Positions 45,604 to 54,376 of a DNA stretch of 64,000 nt are shown one piece after another; the stretch's first letter is position 1, and each line of letters starts with the position of its first letter. Below the pieces are notes generated by a model that saw nothing but the letters and a program-made list of their open reading frames with translations, had not been told where the DNA came from and did no database searches. The position numbers were made by a program, and so were the translations under genes. Source of the DNA: Granulicella sp. L46 (GTDB taxonomy: Bacteria; Acidobacteriota; Terriglobia; Terriglobales; Acidobacteriaceae); the NCBI RefSeq assembly GCF_009765785.1, contig NZ_LMUT01000012.1, forward strand, positions 1,522,654 to 1,586,653. Reading direction: 5' to 3'.

Positions 45604-45615
45604 AGTATACCATGC
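45604..45615 (-). promoter_or_regulatory. Extended -10 promoter candidate for the cold-shock gene
   Basis: On the minus strand the sequence reads TGGTATACT, i.e. a TATACT -10 (revcomp of 45604-45609) with an upstream TG. No good -35 is seen. It would give a leader of about 108 nt before the ATG. Confidence 0.4.
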
Positions 45616-45696
45616 ACCGCTTGTGACGTGGATACTGGCCTGCTTGGGGCCATTGGAATCAATTAGATGGAGGGGTTGCTCCCGCCCCAATGGTGA

Positions 45697-45900
45697 TCAC
45701 CGAGGCGAGTGAGCCGTCTGTATCTTCGCAGCCCCGAGAAGACAGATCGCTCCTACCGGAAGCATCACAAGCTTCGACGCGACTAACGCCGTCTGCCACG
45801 GCTCTCCGAGCGAGACAAACGCCAGCACCGGAAACACCGCAAAGAACAACAGCGCACAGCCCGTTACCAGAAGCAGCACCCGAATGCACCGACGGCACAT
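45697..45900 (-). CDS. Small two-helix membrane protein
   Basis: The 67-residue product has two hydrophobic segments (about 8-30 and 40-60) and ends AKIQTAHSPR. No family is recognised. GAGGAGGTG precedes the ATG at good spacing, which supports a real gene. It lies upstream of the cold-shock gene on the same strand. Confidence 0.6.
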   Translation of the reverse strand: MCRRCIRVLLLVTGCALLFFAVFPVLAFVSLGEPWQTALVASKLVMLPVGAICLLGAAKIQTAHSPR

Positions 45901-46090
45901 GGCAGCACCTCCTCGCTCTGCCCTACGGTCCGCCTGACCAGCGGACGTCAGGGCTTCAAGCCTATGTTTTGATACGAAGCCCTGCTATTCATGAGAGGGA
46001 CAGCAACCCCCGCGAGTTGCCACTCTACCACCCACAGGATTGAGGTGTCACGGAATAAAGCAAGCATCCAAGCTGAGTGTGGCAGCTTCG

Positions 46091-46996
46091 CTAAAAACCG
46101 TACGTGACTTGCGCGCCGAACTGGTGTCGAGCCTGCAGATTGACGGTTGGCTCCACCTGGCCGGCGATCTGCGCGATCCCGAAGTCGATATTCAATTTGT
46201 ATTTTGGGGTGGGCACAATGCGCACGCAATAGGTCAGGGTTGTAGGAATATTCAGGGTCGGAAAGTCCATGGGATGGTGGGGCTGCTTGGCCGCCTCAGA
46301 GCCGACGATGATGGAGCTTTTCTTAGGTCCGGTGAACACGAAGGCTACCGCGACGAAGCCCTGCGCGGACCAGTTAGGAGCATTGCCGCTCATACCCCAA
46401 AGCTCGGCATTGGTTCCACGCACGCCACCGCTCAGAATCACTGGAACTTTCTTGAATATCTGGGGCACTATTTTGGTTGCGACGAGATATATATCGCCAT
46501 CGGTCTTACCGCTCCCCAACGCAGGGTTTGACTCCTCCATATAGTTGCCGCCATTGCGAACGTTCCCGCGGACCATGGTTCCAATGGAGATTGCCGGAAC
46601 CCAGAGCTTCCCGTGGCTGTTTTCGGGGACGAGGTTGACCTTCGCGTTGAATATCTCAAAACCGTTCTGCCAGAGAAAGCTCAAGGCTGGGTCGTCTCCG
46701 AACGAATGAAATTCGTGCGTATAACCAAGCTCAAAGCGCTTGCCGATCCCAACCTCGGTGGATATCTCCTGGAATTGACCGATGATGGGGCCGCCGTTGA
46801 AGTAGTGGTAGGCGATCACCGGGTGCAGCTTTTGGCCTGGAGCGGAAGCGGTATACGCGAAGGGTGTTACAAAGACGCCGGTCTCGCCCTCCCATCCCAA
46901 CTGGGCGTGAAGTGCCGGCGTGAAGCTGATTAGGACGGCGCCAACGAAGGACAAGCTGGCTATACGGTGGAACCAAGAATCTCTGTTTACATGCAT
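46091..46996 (-). CDS. Secreted probable outer-membrane beta-barrel protein
   Basis: The ATG at 46996 has GGGAG upstream; a GTG 6 bp before it is an alternative. The 301-residue protein has a signal peptide (about MHVNRD to ALHAQ). The remainder has alternating polar and hydrophobic residues as in beta strands (GFVAVAFVF, TLTYCVRIV, QVTYGF) and ends in Phe, the outer-membrane signature. The function is unknown. Confidence 0.78.
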   Translation of the reverse strand: MHVNRDSWFHRIASLSFVGAVLISFTPALHAQLGWEGETGVFVTPFAYTASAPGQKLHPVIAYHYFNGGPIIGQFQEISTEVGIGKRFELGYTHEFHSFGDDPALSFLWQNGFEIFNAKVNLVPENSHGKLWVPAISIGTMVRGNVRNGGNYMEESNPALGSGKTDGDIYLVATKIVPQIFKKVPVILSGGVRGTNAELWGMSGNAPNWSAQGFVAVAFVFTGPKKSSIIVGSEAAKQPHHPMDFPTLNIPTTLTYCVRIVPTPKYKLNIDFGIAQIAGQVEPTVNLQARHQFGAQVTYGF

Positions 46997-47168
46997 GGGC
47001 ACCTACTCCCGACTGATACTGGCCTCCTCAACACACACTTGGCGGTGATAGAGCGCACAGAAGTGAAGGTGGCTTGCGCCGAGAGGTTGAGGTACCCGAA
47101 GTGCACGATCACGGCTAGCGCGGCGGAGTAGGGACGGGGTGACCCGGGGCAGGTTGGCCTGTAGCGAC

Positions 47169-48494
47169 ATGAATCGATACACTGCCCTTACTGCCCTCAC
47201 TGTTGGCTTATTGTTAAGCCTTGTACTACCCAGCCTGTACCACCGGAGCCTGCCCTTGGGACGATTTACCGGACTGCTCGGACTTGTTGTGTTTCTTTCG
47301 CTCGCCTATATCTTCTCGACGAACCGGCGGGCGATCCGGTGGAAGACGGTGGCGTGGGGGCTGGGACTGCAGATTGTGTTCGCCTTCGCGGTGATCAAGT
47401 GGACGTATGGGCAGACGATCCTGAGCAGCGTTTCGGGGGTGATTACGGGGCTGCTGGGACATGCGACGGACGGGTCAGGGCTGGTGTTTGGGTACCTGGG
47501 AATTCCGAGCAATCCGCTGAGCGTGTTCGCGTTTGCGGTGCTGCCGACGATTATCTTTGTGAGCGCGTTCTTCGCGATCCTCTATCACATTGGGTTGATG
47601 CAGCAGATCATCAAGGTGGTGGCGTGGGTGATGCAGTGGACGATGGGGACGTCGGGCGCGGAGTCCACGAACGTAGCGGCATCAATTTTCATGGGGCAGA
47701 CGGAGGCGCCGCTGACGATTCGGCCGTTTCTATCCGGAGCGACGCGCAGTGAGCTCATGACGATCATGACATCGGGGATGGCGCATGTGTCAGGCGGGAT
47801 TATGGCGGCTTACATTCTGTTCGGGATCAATGCGAAGGATTTGTTATCGGCGGTGATCATGACGGCGCCGGGAACGATTCTTGTAGCGAAGATGCTGGTG
47901 CCGGAGACCGAGGTGCCGGCTACGGCGGGCACGGTGAAGATGCCGCCGAACGAAGAGCACAAGGATGAGAATTTTGTGGGGGCGATTGCGCGCGGCACGA
48001 TCGACGGCGGACAGCTGGCGTTCAACGTGGCCATCATGCTGATCGCGTTTGTGGCGCTGGTGGGATTGTTCAACGCAATCATGCTCGCGATCTCGAACTT
48101 TGCGTGGGGGCATGGACATATTCCCTTCCCTCATTCGCTGAACAACGTGCTGGGTGTGGTGGGAGCGCCGGTGGCGTGGCTGATTGGCATCCCGTGGCGT
48201 GAGTGCAAGGTGATTGGAAACCTGCTGGGAACGCGGACGATCATCAACGAGTTCCTGGCATTCAACCAGCTGGGCAAGCTGAAGGGTGTGCTGACACCGC
48301 GGACTTTTTCGATTGCGACGTTTGCGCTCTGCGGCTTTGCGAATGTGGGATCGATTGGGATGCAAATTGGCGGGATTGGGGCGCTGGTTCCGAATCGACG
48401 CAATGATCTGGCGCAGCTGGGCGTGCGGGCGATGCTGGCGGGAACGATGGCGAACTTGATGTCGGCCAGCATTGTGAGCATGCTGATTAAGTAA
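47169..48494 (+). CDS. Concentrative nucleoside transporter, NupC/CNT family
   Basis: The ATG 47169 (MNRYTALTALTV) is chosen over a GTG at 47139, which would add residues without family support. The 441-residue protein has about ten hydrophobic segments and the CNT signatures MGQTEAPLTIRP (substrate site), SGMAHVSGGIMAAY and CGFANVGSIGMQIGGIG. It takes up nucleosides with protons or sodium across the inner membrane. It is the first gene of a run with punA and udk, which process the same substrates. Confidence 0.93.
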   Translation: MNRYTALTALTVGLLLSLVLPSLYHRSLPLGRFTGLLGLVVFLSLAYIFSTNRRAIRWKTVAWGLGLQIVFAFAVIKWTYGQTILSSVSGVITGLLGHATDGSGLVFGYLGIPSNPLSVFAFAVLPTIIFVSAFFAILYHIGLMQQIIKVVAWVMQWTMGTSGAESTNVAASIFMGQTEAPLTIRPFLSGATRSELMTIMTSGMAHVSGGIMAAYILFGINAKDLLSAVIMTAPGTILVAKMLVPETEVPATAGTVKMPPNEEHKDENFVGAIARGTIDGGQLAFNVAIMLIAFVALVGLFNAIMLAISNFAWGHGHIPFPHSLNNVLGVVGAPVAWLIGIPWRECKVIGNLLGTRTIINEFLAFNQLGKLKGVLTPRTFSIATFALCGFANVGSIGMQIGGIGALVPNRRNDLAQLGVRAMLAGTMANLMSASIVSMLIK

Positions 48495-48529
48495 GGAAGA
48501 TCGAGAGATCCGAAAGAACGAGGCAAGTT

Positions 48530-49384
48530 ATGGCTGACCATTACACACGCGCGTTTGCGGCTGCAGACTATGTTCGCTCGATGCATAAGACGGAGCCGAG
48601 GCTGGCGGTCATTCTCGGATCGGGGTTGGGGAACTTTGCGACGCAGGTAGAAGGTGCCACGACGATCGACTATTCAGACATCCCGGGCTGGCCCGTGTCG
48701 ACGGTGGAGGGGCACGACGGCAAACTGGTGCTGGGGACGATTGGCGGCGTGACGGTGGCGGTGATGCAGGGACGCGTCCATGCGTATGAGGGGTACTCGA
48801 TGAATGAGGTGACCTTTCCGATGCGGGTGCTGGGGCTGCTGGGATGCACGGCGCTGATTGTGACGAACGCGGCAGGGGGAATTAATAAAAGCTATGGCGA
48901 GGGAACGCTGGTGGCGATCAGTGATCACATCAACCTGACCGGAACGAATGCCGCGCTGGGACGTAATGAGGCACGGTTTGGAATCAAAGAGGGCGCGGGG
49001 CAGAGGTTCTTCGATATGACGGCGGCGTACTCGCCGAAGCTGCGAGGGCTAGCGCATGCAGAGGCCGAGCGGCAAAAGATTCCGCTGCCCGAGGGCGTCT
49101 ATCTCGCGGTGCTTGGGCCGAGCTATGAGACGCCGGCGGAGATACGCGCGTTCCGGGTACTAGGTGCGGACCTGGTGGGAATGAGTACGGTGCACGAAGT
49201 GATCGTGGCACGGCATATGGGAATTGAGGTGCTGGGGATTTCACTGGTCACAAATATGGCGGCGGGCGTACTGGACCAGCCGATTAATCATCTCGAAGTC
49301 ATGGAGACTGGGCGGCGCGTGGAGGCGCAGTTTACGTCGCTGGTGAAAGCGCTTGTGCCACAGGTGGCCGCGGCAACGGCGTAG
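48530..49384 (+). CDS. punA: Purine-nucleoside phosphorylase, class II type
   Basis: The 284-residue protein is a trimeric-type purine-nucleoside phosphorylase: LGSGLGNFA near residue 30, IVTNAAGGIN, LGPSYETPAEIRAF and MSTVHEVIVARHMG are all present. It splits inosine and guanosine, and deoxy forms, to base and sugar-1-phosphate. It starts 35 bp after nupC and 11 bp before udk. Length is usual. Confidence 0.94.
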   Translation: MADHYTRAFAAADYVRSMHKTEPRLAVILGSGLGNFATQVEGATTIDYSDIPGWPVSTVEGHDGKLVLGTIGGVTVAVMQGRVHAYEGYSMNEVTFPMRVLGLLGCTALIVTNAAGGINKSYGEGTLVAISDHINLTGTNAALGRNEARFGIKEGAGQRFFDMTAAYSPKLRGLAHAEAERQKIPLPEGVYLAVLGPSYETPAEIRAFRVLGADLVGMSTVHEVIVARHMGIEVLGISLVTNMAAGVLDQPINHLEVMETGRRVEAQFTSLVKALVPQVAAATA

Positions 49385-49395
49385 GGAGCAATGGT

Positions 49396-50064
49396 TTGGA
49401 GCGAGTGAGCCGAGATCCGAAACACGAATCGAAACAGTTGAGTTTGCCGCGGCCCCCAACCGTAGTAGGAATTGCCGGGTGTTCAGGCTCCGGCAAGACG
49501 ACGCTCGCGCGGGAGTTGGCGCGGGAGCTCGAGGCAACGTTGTTTCCGCTGGATCTGTACTATCGCGACCTGTCTCAGTTCCCTCTGGATTCGCGGGACA
49601 AGCAGAACTTCGATCATCCAGATTCTCTGGAGAGCGAGTTATTTATCGAGCACATTCGAGAACTCGGGGAAGGTCGCGCGATCCAGCGGCCGGTGTATGA
49701 CTTCTCGCGGCATACAAGGGTTGCGGGGAAGTTTGAAACAGTGGAACCGGCACCGTTCCTTATTGTGGAAGGGATTCTCGCCCTGCATTATGACGAGCTC
49801 CGGCCGCTGTATGACTTCAGCGTCTACGTGGACGCGCCGAATGAGATTTGTCTGAATCGGCGGATCTATCGGGACATGCGGGAGCGGGGGCGAACCGAGG
49901 AGAGCGTGCGGGCGCAGTTTGAAGCGACGGCCCGGCCGATGGCGGAGAAGTATGTGCTGCCCTCGCAGACACGGGCTGCGATCACAGTCTCGGGCACGGA
50001 GGCACTGGACTGGTCAATCGAGCGGGTGCTGCGAGGGCTGCGGGATAGCGGTCTTCTGCGCTAG
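49396..50064 (+). CDS. Uridine kinase family protein
   Basis: The start is TTG 49396 with GGGAG 7 bp upstream; a GTG at 49405 is possible. The 222-residue protein is a P-loop kinase with Walker A GCSGSGKT (28-35), LDLYYRDL, DHPDSLE and a lid region with RDMRERGRT. It resembles uridine/cytidine kinase, converting nucleosides to UMP and CMP. Its position at the end of the nucleoside-salvage run supports this. A closely related phosphoribulokinase-like role is less likely. Confidence 0.9.
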   Translation: MERVSRDPKHESKQLSLPRPPTVVGIAGCSGSGKTTLARELARELEATLFPLDLYYRDLSQFPLDSRDKQNFDHPDSLESELFIEHIRELGEGRAIQRPVYDFSRHTRVAGKFETVEPAPFLIVEGILALHYDELRPLYDFSVYVDAPNEICLNRRIYRDMRERGRTEESVRAQFEATARPMAEKYVLPSQTRAAITVSGTEALDWSIERVLRGLRDSGLLR

Positions 50065-50082
50065 GTTTCTGCTGCGTAAGAA

Positions 50083-50667
50083 TTACTTACTGAAGTCAAC
50101 CGTCGGAGCGGTGGCGTTGGCTGGATTGCCCTTGAAGTACTCGTCACGGTAGTGGAAGCCTGCCATGTTGGCCCAGATGCTGTTGGGAAACTGGCGGATA
50201 AAGACGTTGTACCCTTCAAGAGCCTTGTTGTAGCGCATGCGGGCGACGGAGATACGGTTTTCCGTGCCGGAAAGTTCATCTTCGAGACGCATGAACTGCT
50301 GGTTGCCCTTGAGGTCAGGGTACTGTTCCTGAAGACGAAGGAGAGGGCTGATGGCGACATCCAGCTGACTATTGGCGTTGATGCTGCTGGCATGATTGGA
50401 GCCGGCAGCGATGACTCCAGCACGCGCGTTGGCGATGTTGGTTAGGACGGTCGACTCTTCGCTGACGTAACCCTTGACGCTGGCAACGAGGTTAGGAATA
50501 AGGTCGAGGCGGCGCTGCTGCTGGATGTCTACCTGGGAGTAGTTCTGGTTGACATCCTCGTTGAGCTGCACCATCTGGTTTTTGGCCGAGACATAACTTC
50601 CGAAACTCAGGATGACGACCAGGACGAGAAGTCCCACGACTCCGAGTACAACCCAAAGAGCTTTCAT
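50083..50667 (-). CDS. LemA family protein
   Basis: The ATG at 50667 (MKALWVVLGVVG) is chosen over a start 14 codons upstream because a good ribosome site (AAAGGGA) precedes it. The 194-residue protein has an N-terminal membrane anchor (about 4-26), then the LemA pattern VQLNEDVNQNYSQVDIQQQRRLDLIPNLVASV and EENRISVARMRYN-like segments. The role of LemA in the envelope is unclear. It is downstream of the TPM gene on the same strand, an arrangement often seen. Confidence 0.93.
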   Translation of the reverse strand: MKALWVVLGVVGLLVLVVILSFGSYVSAKNQMVQLNEDVNQNYSQVDIQQQRRLDLIPNLVASVKGYVSEESTVLTNIANARAGVIAAGSNHASSINANSQLDVAISPLLRLQEQYPDLKGNQQFMRLEDELSGTENRISVARMRYNKALEGYNVFIRQFPNSIWANMAGFHYRDEYFKGNPANATAPTVDFSK

Positions 50668-50759
50668 CGATGTATTCCCTTTCCCGTCAATCGTAGTCAT
50701 TTGTTGCAAACCTTTGTGACTGCTGAGATGAATTTATTTCAATTGCCGCCGGCGCGCTA

Positions 50760-51554
50760 TTACCAACTACCGCTGGAGCCTCCGCCGCCGGAGCCACCGC
50801 CAAAGCCGCCGCCACCGCCGAAGTTTCCACCACCACCACCTCCAAAGCCGCCGCCACCGCCAAAGCCACCGCCGCGGCCGCCACCGAAGCCCCCGCCCAT
50901 CATATTGCCAAGCAGGAACCAAAGCCAGCCACGGCCACCGCCGCGAAACATGAGCAGGATGAAGATGAGGAAGAAGATGATGCCGAACCAGTTGGTGTGG
51001 TGTTTCTGGGGCTGATAGTTTTCGACGGGCGCGGATTGCTGAGGCGGGGTGAGGGTGACGTTGGCATCTGCTGCGATGACGTCGGCGATCTGCTGGACAC
51101 CCGATTGAATAGCCGGGCCGTACTGGCCCTGGGCGAGCTGCGCATTCATGCTACGGCGGATGTCGCCGACCTTGCCGTCCGGAAGGATGCCTTCGAGACC
51201 ATAGCCGACTTCTATGCGTGCTTTACGGTCCTGGATGGCGAAGACGAGGAGGACGCCCTTGTCGGTGGATTTGGGTCCGACCTTCCAATTGTCTTCGAGA
51301 GCAGTCGTCCAAGGATCGATATCCTCGCCGTCTAGGGATTTGACGGTGACTACCTGGATCGTGGCGTGCGCCTTTGAGTAAACCTGCCAGGCGATATCTT
51401 CGATATTTTCCTTTGAGGCAGGGTCAATGACGTTGGCGAAGTCGCTGACGTAACTAGTAGGCTTGGGCAGTTTGTCGGGCGCCTCGGCGTGGGCCAAGCC
51501 GACAAGCGGGCAAGCGAATAAAGCGAGCCGGAGAAGTATGCCTTTGAAAGTCAC
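50760..51554 (-). CDS. TPM-domain secreted/membrane protein with a glycine-rich tail
   Basis: The 264-residue protein has a signal peptide (about residues 1-23), then a TPM domain (YVSDFANVIDP to VQQIADVIAA; GKVGDIRRSM) and one transmembrane segment with a cytosolic-like glycine-rich tail of about 60 residues (GGGFGGGRGGGFGGG repeats). It resembles YgcG-type proteins, sometimes called methanol dehydrogenase-related. It is cotranscribed with LemA in many bacteria. The Gly tail is low complexity and could mediate assembly. Confidence 0.9.
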   Translation of the reverse strand: MTFKGILLRLALFACPLVGLAHAEAPDKLPKPTSYVSDFANVIDPASKENIEDIAWQVYSKAHATIQVVTVKSLDGEDIDPWTTALEDNWKVGPKSTDKGVLLVFAIQDRKARIEVGYGLEGILPDGKVGDIRRSMNAQLAQGQYGPAIQSGVQQIADVIAADANVTLTPPQQSAPVENYQPQKHHTNWFGIIFFLIFILLMFRGGGRGWLWFLLGNMMGGGFGGGRGGGFGGGGGFGGGGGGNFGGGGGFGGGSGGGGSSGSW

Positions 51555-51608
51555 AACGATATGGTACGCCTAGAAGGGTTGGCGGTTCCAAGATGGAAGT
51601 ATTCCAGC

Positions 51609-51634
51609 AAAGGCCTCCCGTGGCGGAGGCCTTT
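51609..51634 (-). terminator. Terminator after the DUF4142 gene
   Basis: AAAGGCCTCC/GGAGGCCTTT, a perfect 10-bp stem around a 6-base loop, lies 26 bp past the DUF4142 stop. The T run after it on the minus strand is short. Confidence 0.7.
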
Positions 51635-51659
51635 CGCTGGAGTGGCTTCAGGTACGGGG

Positions 51660-52175
51660 TTAGCTGAGTTTGGCGCCGAGGTCGTCAGCCATGTGGGTGT
51701 GGGCAGCAACGACGCTCTGACCATGCATGACGGCGACTTTGAACTTGGCGTCTGTGGTGGTCTTCGCCTCTTCGTTGAAGAGGTTAAGGGCGTCATGGTG
51801 GTCCTTCTCCATGATATTCATGTATTCCTTGTCGAAATCCATGCCAGAGAGGCCGCTGAGCTTGTCATATTCGGCTTGGTGGTCGGCGTCGAGACTGGTT
51901 GGCGGCGTGATGCCCCAGGCGTCTGCGAAGGGCTTCATTTGCGCCGCGAGGGCGTTATGTTCGACGACCATCTTGTGGGCGAAGGCCTTGACCTGTGGAT
52001 TTGTAGTCTTGGTCTCGGCCAGCTCGCTGAGTTTGATCTCGTCGAAACCGCCTTGCGAGATCTTTGTGAGGAATTGCTTGTCCTGGTCGGTGACCGCTGC
52101 ACGTGCGGATAGGCAGAACAGGCTTCCGGCGCAACCGAGCGTTGCAATACAAACCAATTTCGTGATTCTATTCAT
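51660..52175 (-). CDS. Secreted DUF4142 protein
   Basis: The 171-residue protein has a signal peptide (MNRITKLVCIATLGCAGSLFCLSARA) and a ferritin-like helical domain: DKQFLTKISQGGFDEIKLSELAETKT, KAFAHKMVVEHNALAAQMK and KVAVMHGQSVVAAHTHMADDL. DUF4142 proteins are periplasmic with unknown function. GAGGGA precedes the ATG. It is divergent from ptrB. Confidence 0.9.
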   Translation of the reverse strand: MNRITKLVCIATLGCAGSLFCLSARAAVTDQDKQFLTKISQGGFDEIKLSELAETKTTNPQVKAFAHKMVVEHNALAAQMKPFADAWGITPPTSLDADHQAEYDKLSGLSGMDFDKEYMNIMEKDHHDALNLFNEEAKTTTDAKFKVAVMHGQSVVAAHTHMADDLGAKLS

Positions 52176-52294
52176 CGGGGTCCCTCTTCAAATGCGGCAA
52201 TGCCGCGAGTTACGAACTGTACGTAGTGTGAGAGGGCGATTCGCCGTTTGACGTTGCACAATGGGACGACATTTATGCTGGGGTTGGAGTCCTG

Positions 52295-54376
52295 ATGAAA
52301 ATAACCTTGCCTGTTCCACCCGTCGCTGAACGCGAACCCAAGAAGACACCGATCCACGGAACCGAATTACAGGATGATTACGCCTGGTTGCGCGAGAAGG
52401 GGGCGCCGCGTGTGACCGCTTACCTGGAAGCGGAGAACGCGTACACGGCCGCGACAATGAGCGGGACTGAAGAGTTGCAGAAGAAGCTCTATGACGAGAT
52501 TCTGTCGCACATCAAAGAAGATGATGTGTCGCTTCCATATCGTGAAGGGCAGTGGGAATACCTGACGCGCACGGAGAAGGGCAAGCAGTATGCGCGGTTC
52601 TGTCGCCGACCGGCGGGGAAGCCTGAAGAAGAGGCGGTGATTCTGGACGTGAATGTGCTGGCGGAGGGACAGCCGTTTATGGATGTAGGGACGATGAGCG
52701 TCAGCCTGGACGGAAAGCTGCTGGCGTACACCACCGATAACACGGGGTTTCGGCAGTACACGCTGGCGGTGAAGAACCTGGAGACTGCGGAGCTGCTGGT
52801 GGATACGGCGGAGCGGGTTGGATCGATTGTGTGGGCCCCGGATTCGGCTACGCTATTTTATTCGACCGAGGACGAACAGACCAAGCGGAGTGATCGGGTG
52901 TTTCGGAAGTCGTTGGGGGCCGTACCCGTGGAGGTGTTCCACGAGGAGGACGAGCGGTTTAATTTGGGCGTAGGGCGGACTCGGGATCGGAAATATCTGC
53001 TGCTGGAGGCGGGAAGTCATACGACCAGCGAGACTTGGGTGATGGAGGCGACGGATCCAACCGGGGCGTTCCGCGTGGTGGCAGAGCGTGTGGACGATGA
53101 GGAGTATGACGTCGATCATCGCGAAGGTTTTTTTTACATCCGAACGAACCATGACGCGGAGCAGTTTCGGCTGGTGCGGACGCCGGTGACGGCTACCGGT
53201 CGCGCGCATTGGGTAGAGGTGCTGGCGGAGCAGAAGGAGGCGCCGCTGGAGGACGTGGACCTGTTTCGCGGATTTTTTGTGGCGAGCTATCGGGAACGCG
53301 GGCTGCCGGTGATGCGCGTGTTTTCGCTGGACGATCAGGGGCTGCCGGGAGAGCGAAAAGACATACGCTTCCCTGACCCGGCGTATGAGGCGGATGGAGA
53401 TGTGAATAAGGACTTTGAGGCGACTACGTATCGGTATGCGTACCAGTCGTTAGTGCGGCCGCCCTCGGTGTTTGAGTATGACGTGCAGACGGGCACGTCC
53501 ACGCTGCTCAAGGAGCATGAGGTGCCGGGTGGGTTCGATGCGGCGCTGTACGCGTCGGAGCGGTTGTGGTTTGCTGCGAAGGATGGGACCGAGGTCCCAG
53601 TTTCTCTGGTGTATCGGCGAGACAGGTTCAAGAAGAATGGAAGCGCGCCGCTGTACGTGTATGGATACGGATCATATGGGTATGCGCTTCCGCTGGGGTT
53701 CGGGCCGTCACGGCTTGCGCTGCTGGACCGCGGAGTGGTGATGGCGTATGCGCACATCCGCGGCGGTGGAGAGCTGGGCGATCCGTGGCACGATGCCGGC
53801 AAGATGATGGAGAAGCGCAATACGTTTACAGACTTCATCGAAGCTACAGAGTTTCTGCTGCGCGAGGGTTATGGGGATCCAAAGCGGGTCGCGATTGAGG
53901 GTGGAAGTGCGGGCGGGTTGCTGATGGGCGCTGTCGTGAATATGCAGCCGGACTTATTCCGCGTGGTGGTGAGCCACGTGCCGTTTGTGGACGTGATGAA
54001 CACTATGCTGGACGCGACGCTGCCGCTGACTGTGGCGGAGTATGAGGAGTGGGGCAACCCGAATGAGCAGGCGGCCTTCGACTACATGCGCAGCTATTCG
54101 CCGTATGACAACCTCCATGCGGGCGCGTGTCCGGCGATGTTGGTGAAGACGAGCCTGAATGACTCGCAGGTGATGTATTGGGAGCCGGCGAAGTATGTGG
54201 CGAAGCTACGCACGTTGAAGACTGGCGATGCTCCCCTCCTGCTGCACGTGAACATGGACGCGGGACATGGCGGGGCCAGCGGCCGGTATGACTATCTGAA
54301 GGAGATCGCGTTTGACGACGCGTTTGTGCTGCGCGAGCTGGGGGTAGAGAGCACTCGCGAGGCGGTGTCGGGCTAA
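52295..54376 (+). CDS. ptrB: Oligopeptidase B-like prolyl oligopeptidase family (S9A) peptidase
   Basis: The 693-residue protein has an N-terminal beta-propeller (about 70-410) and a C-terminal alpha/beta-hydrolase domain. The nucleophile motif GGSAGG is present, along with AHIRGGGELGDPWHDAGK and DAGHGG with the catalytic His, as in oligopeptidase B, which cleaves after basic residues in short peptides. There is no signal peptide, so it is cytosolic. Its stop overlaps the ABC transporter stop on the other strand. Confidence 0.94.
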   Translation: MKITLPVPPVAEREPKKTPIHGTELQDDYAWLREKGAPRVTAYLEAENAYTAATMSGTEELQKKLYDEILSHIKEDDVSLPYREGQWEYLTRTEKGKQYARFCRRPAGKPEEEAVILDVNVLAEGQPFMDVGTMSVSLDGKLLAYTTDNTGFRQYTLAVKNLETAELLVDTAERVGSIVWAPDSATLFYSTEDEQTKRSDRVFRKSLGAVPVEVFHEEDERFNLGVGRTRDRKYLLLEAGSHTTSETWVMEATDPTGAFRVVAERVDDEEYDVDHREGFFYIRTNHDAEQFRLVRTPVTATGRAHWVEVLAEQKEAPLEDVDLFRGFFVASYRERGLPVMRVFSLDDQGLPGERKDIRFPDPAYEADGDVNKDFEATTYRYAYQSLVRPPSVFEYDVQTGTSTLLKEHEVPGGFDAALYASERLWFAAKDGTEVPVSLVYRRDRFKKNGSAPLYVYGYGSYGYALPLGFGPSRLALLDRGVVMAYAHIRGGGELGDPWHDAGKMMEKRNTFTDFIEATEFLLREGYGDPKRVAIEGGSAGGLLMGAVVNMQPDLFRVVVSHVPFVDVMNTMLDATLPLTVAEYEEWGNPNEQAAFDYMRSYSPYDNLHAGACPAMLVKTSLNDSQVMYWEPAKYVAKLRTLKTGDAPLLLHVNMDAGHGGASGRYDYLKEIAFDDAFVLRELGVESTREAVSG

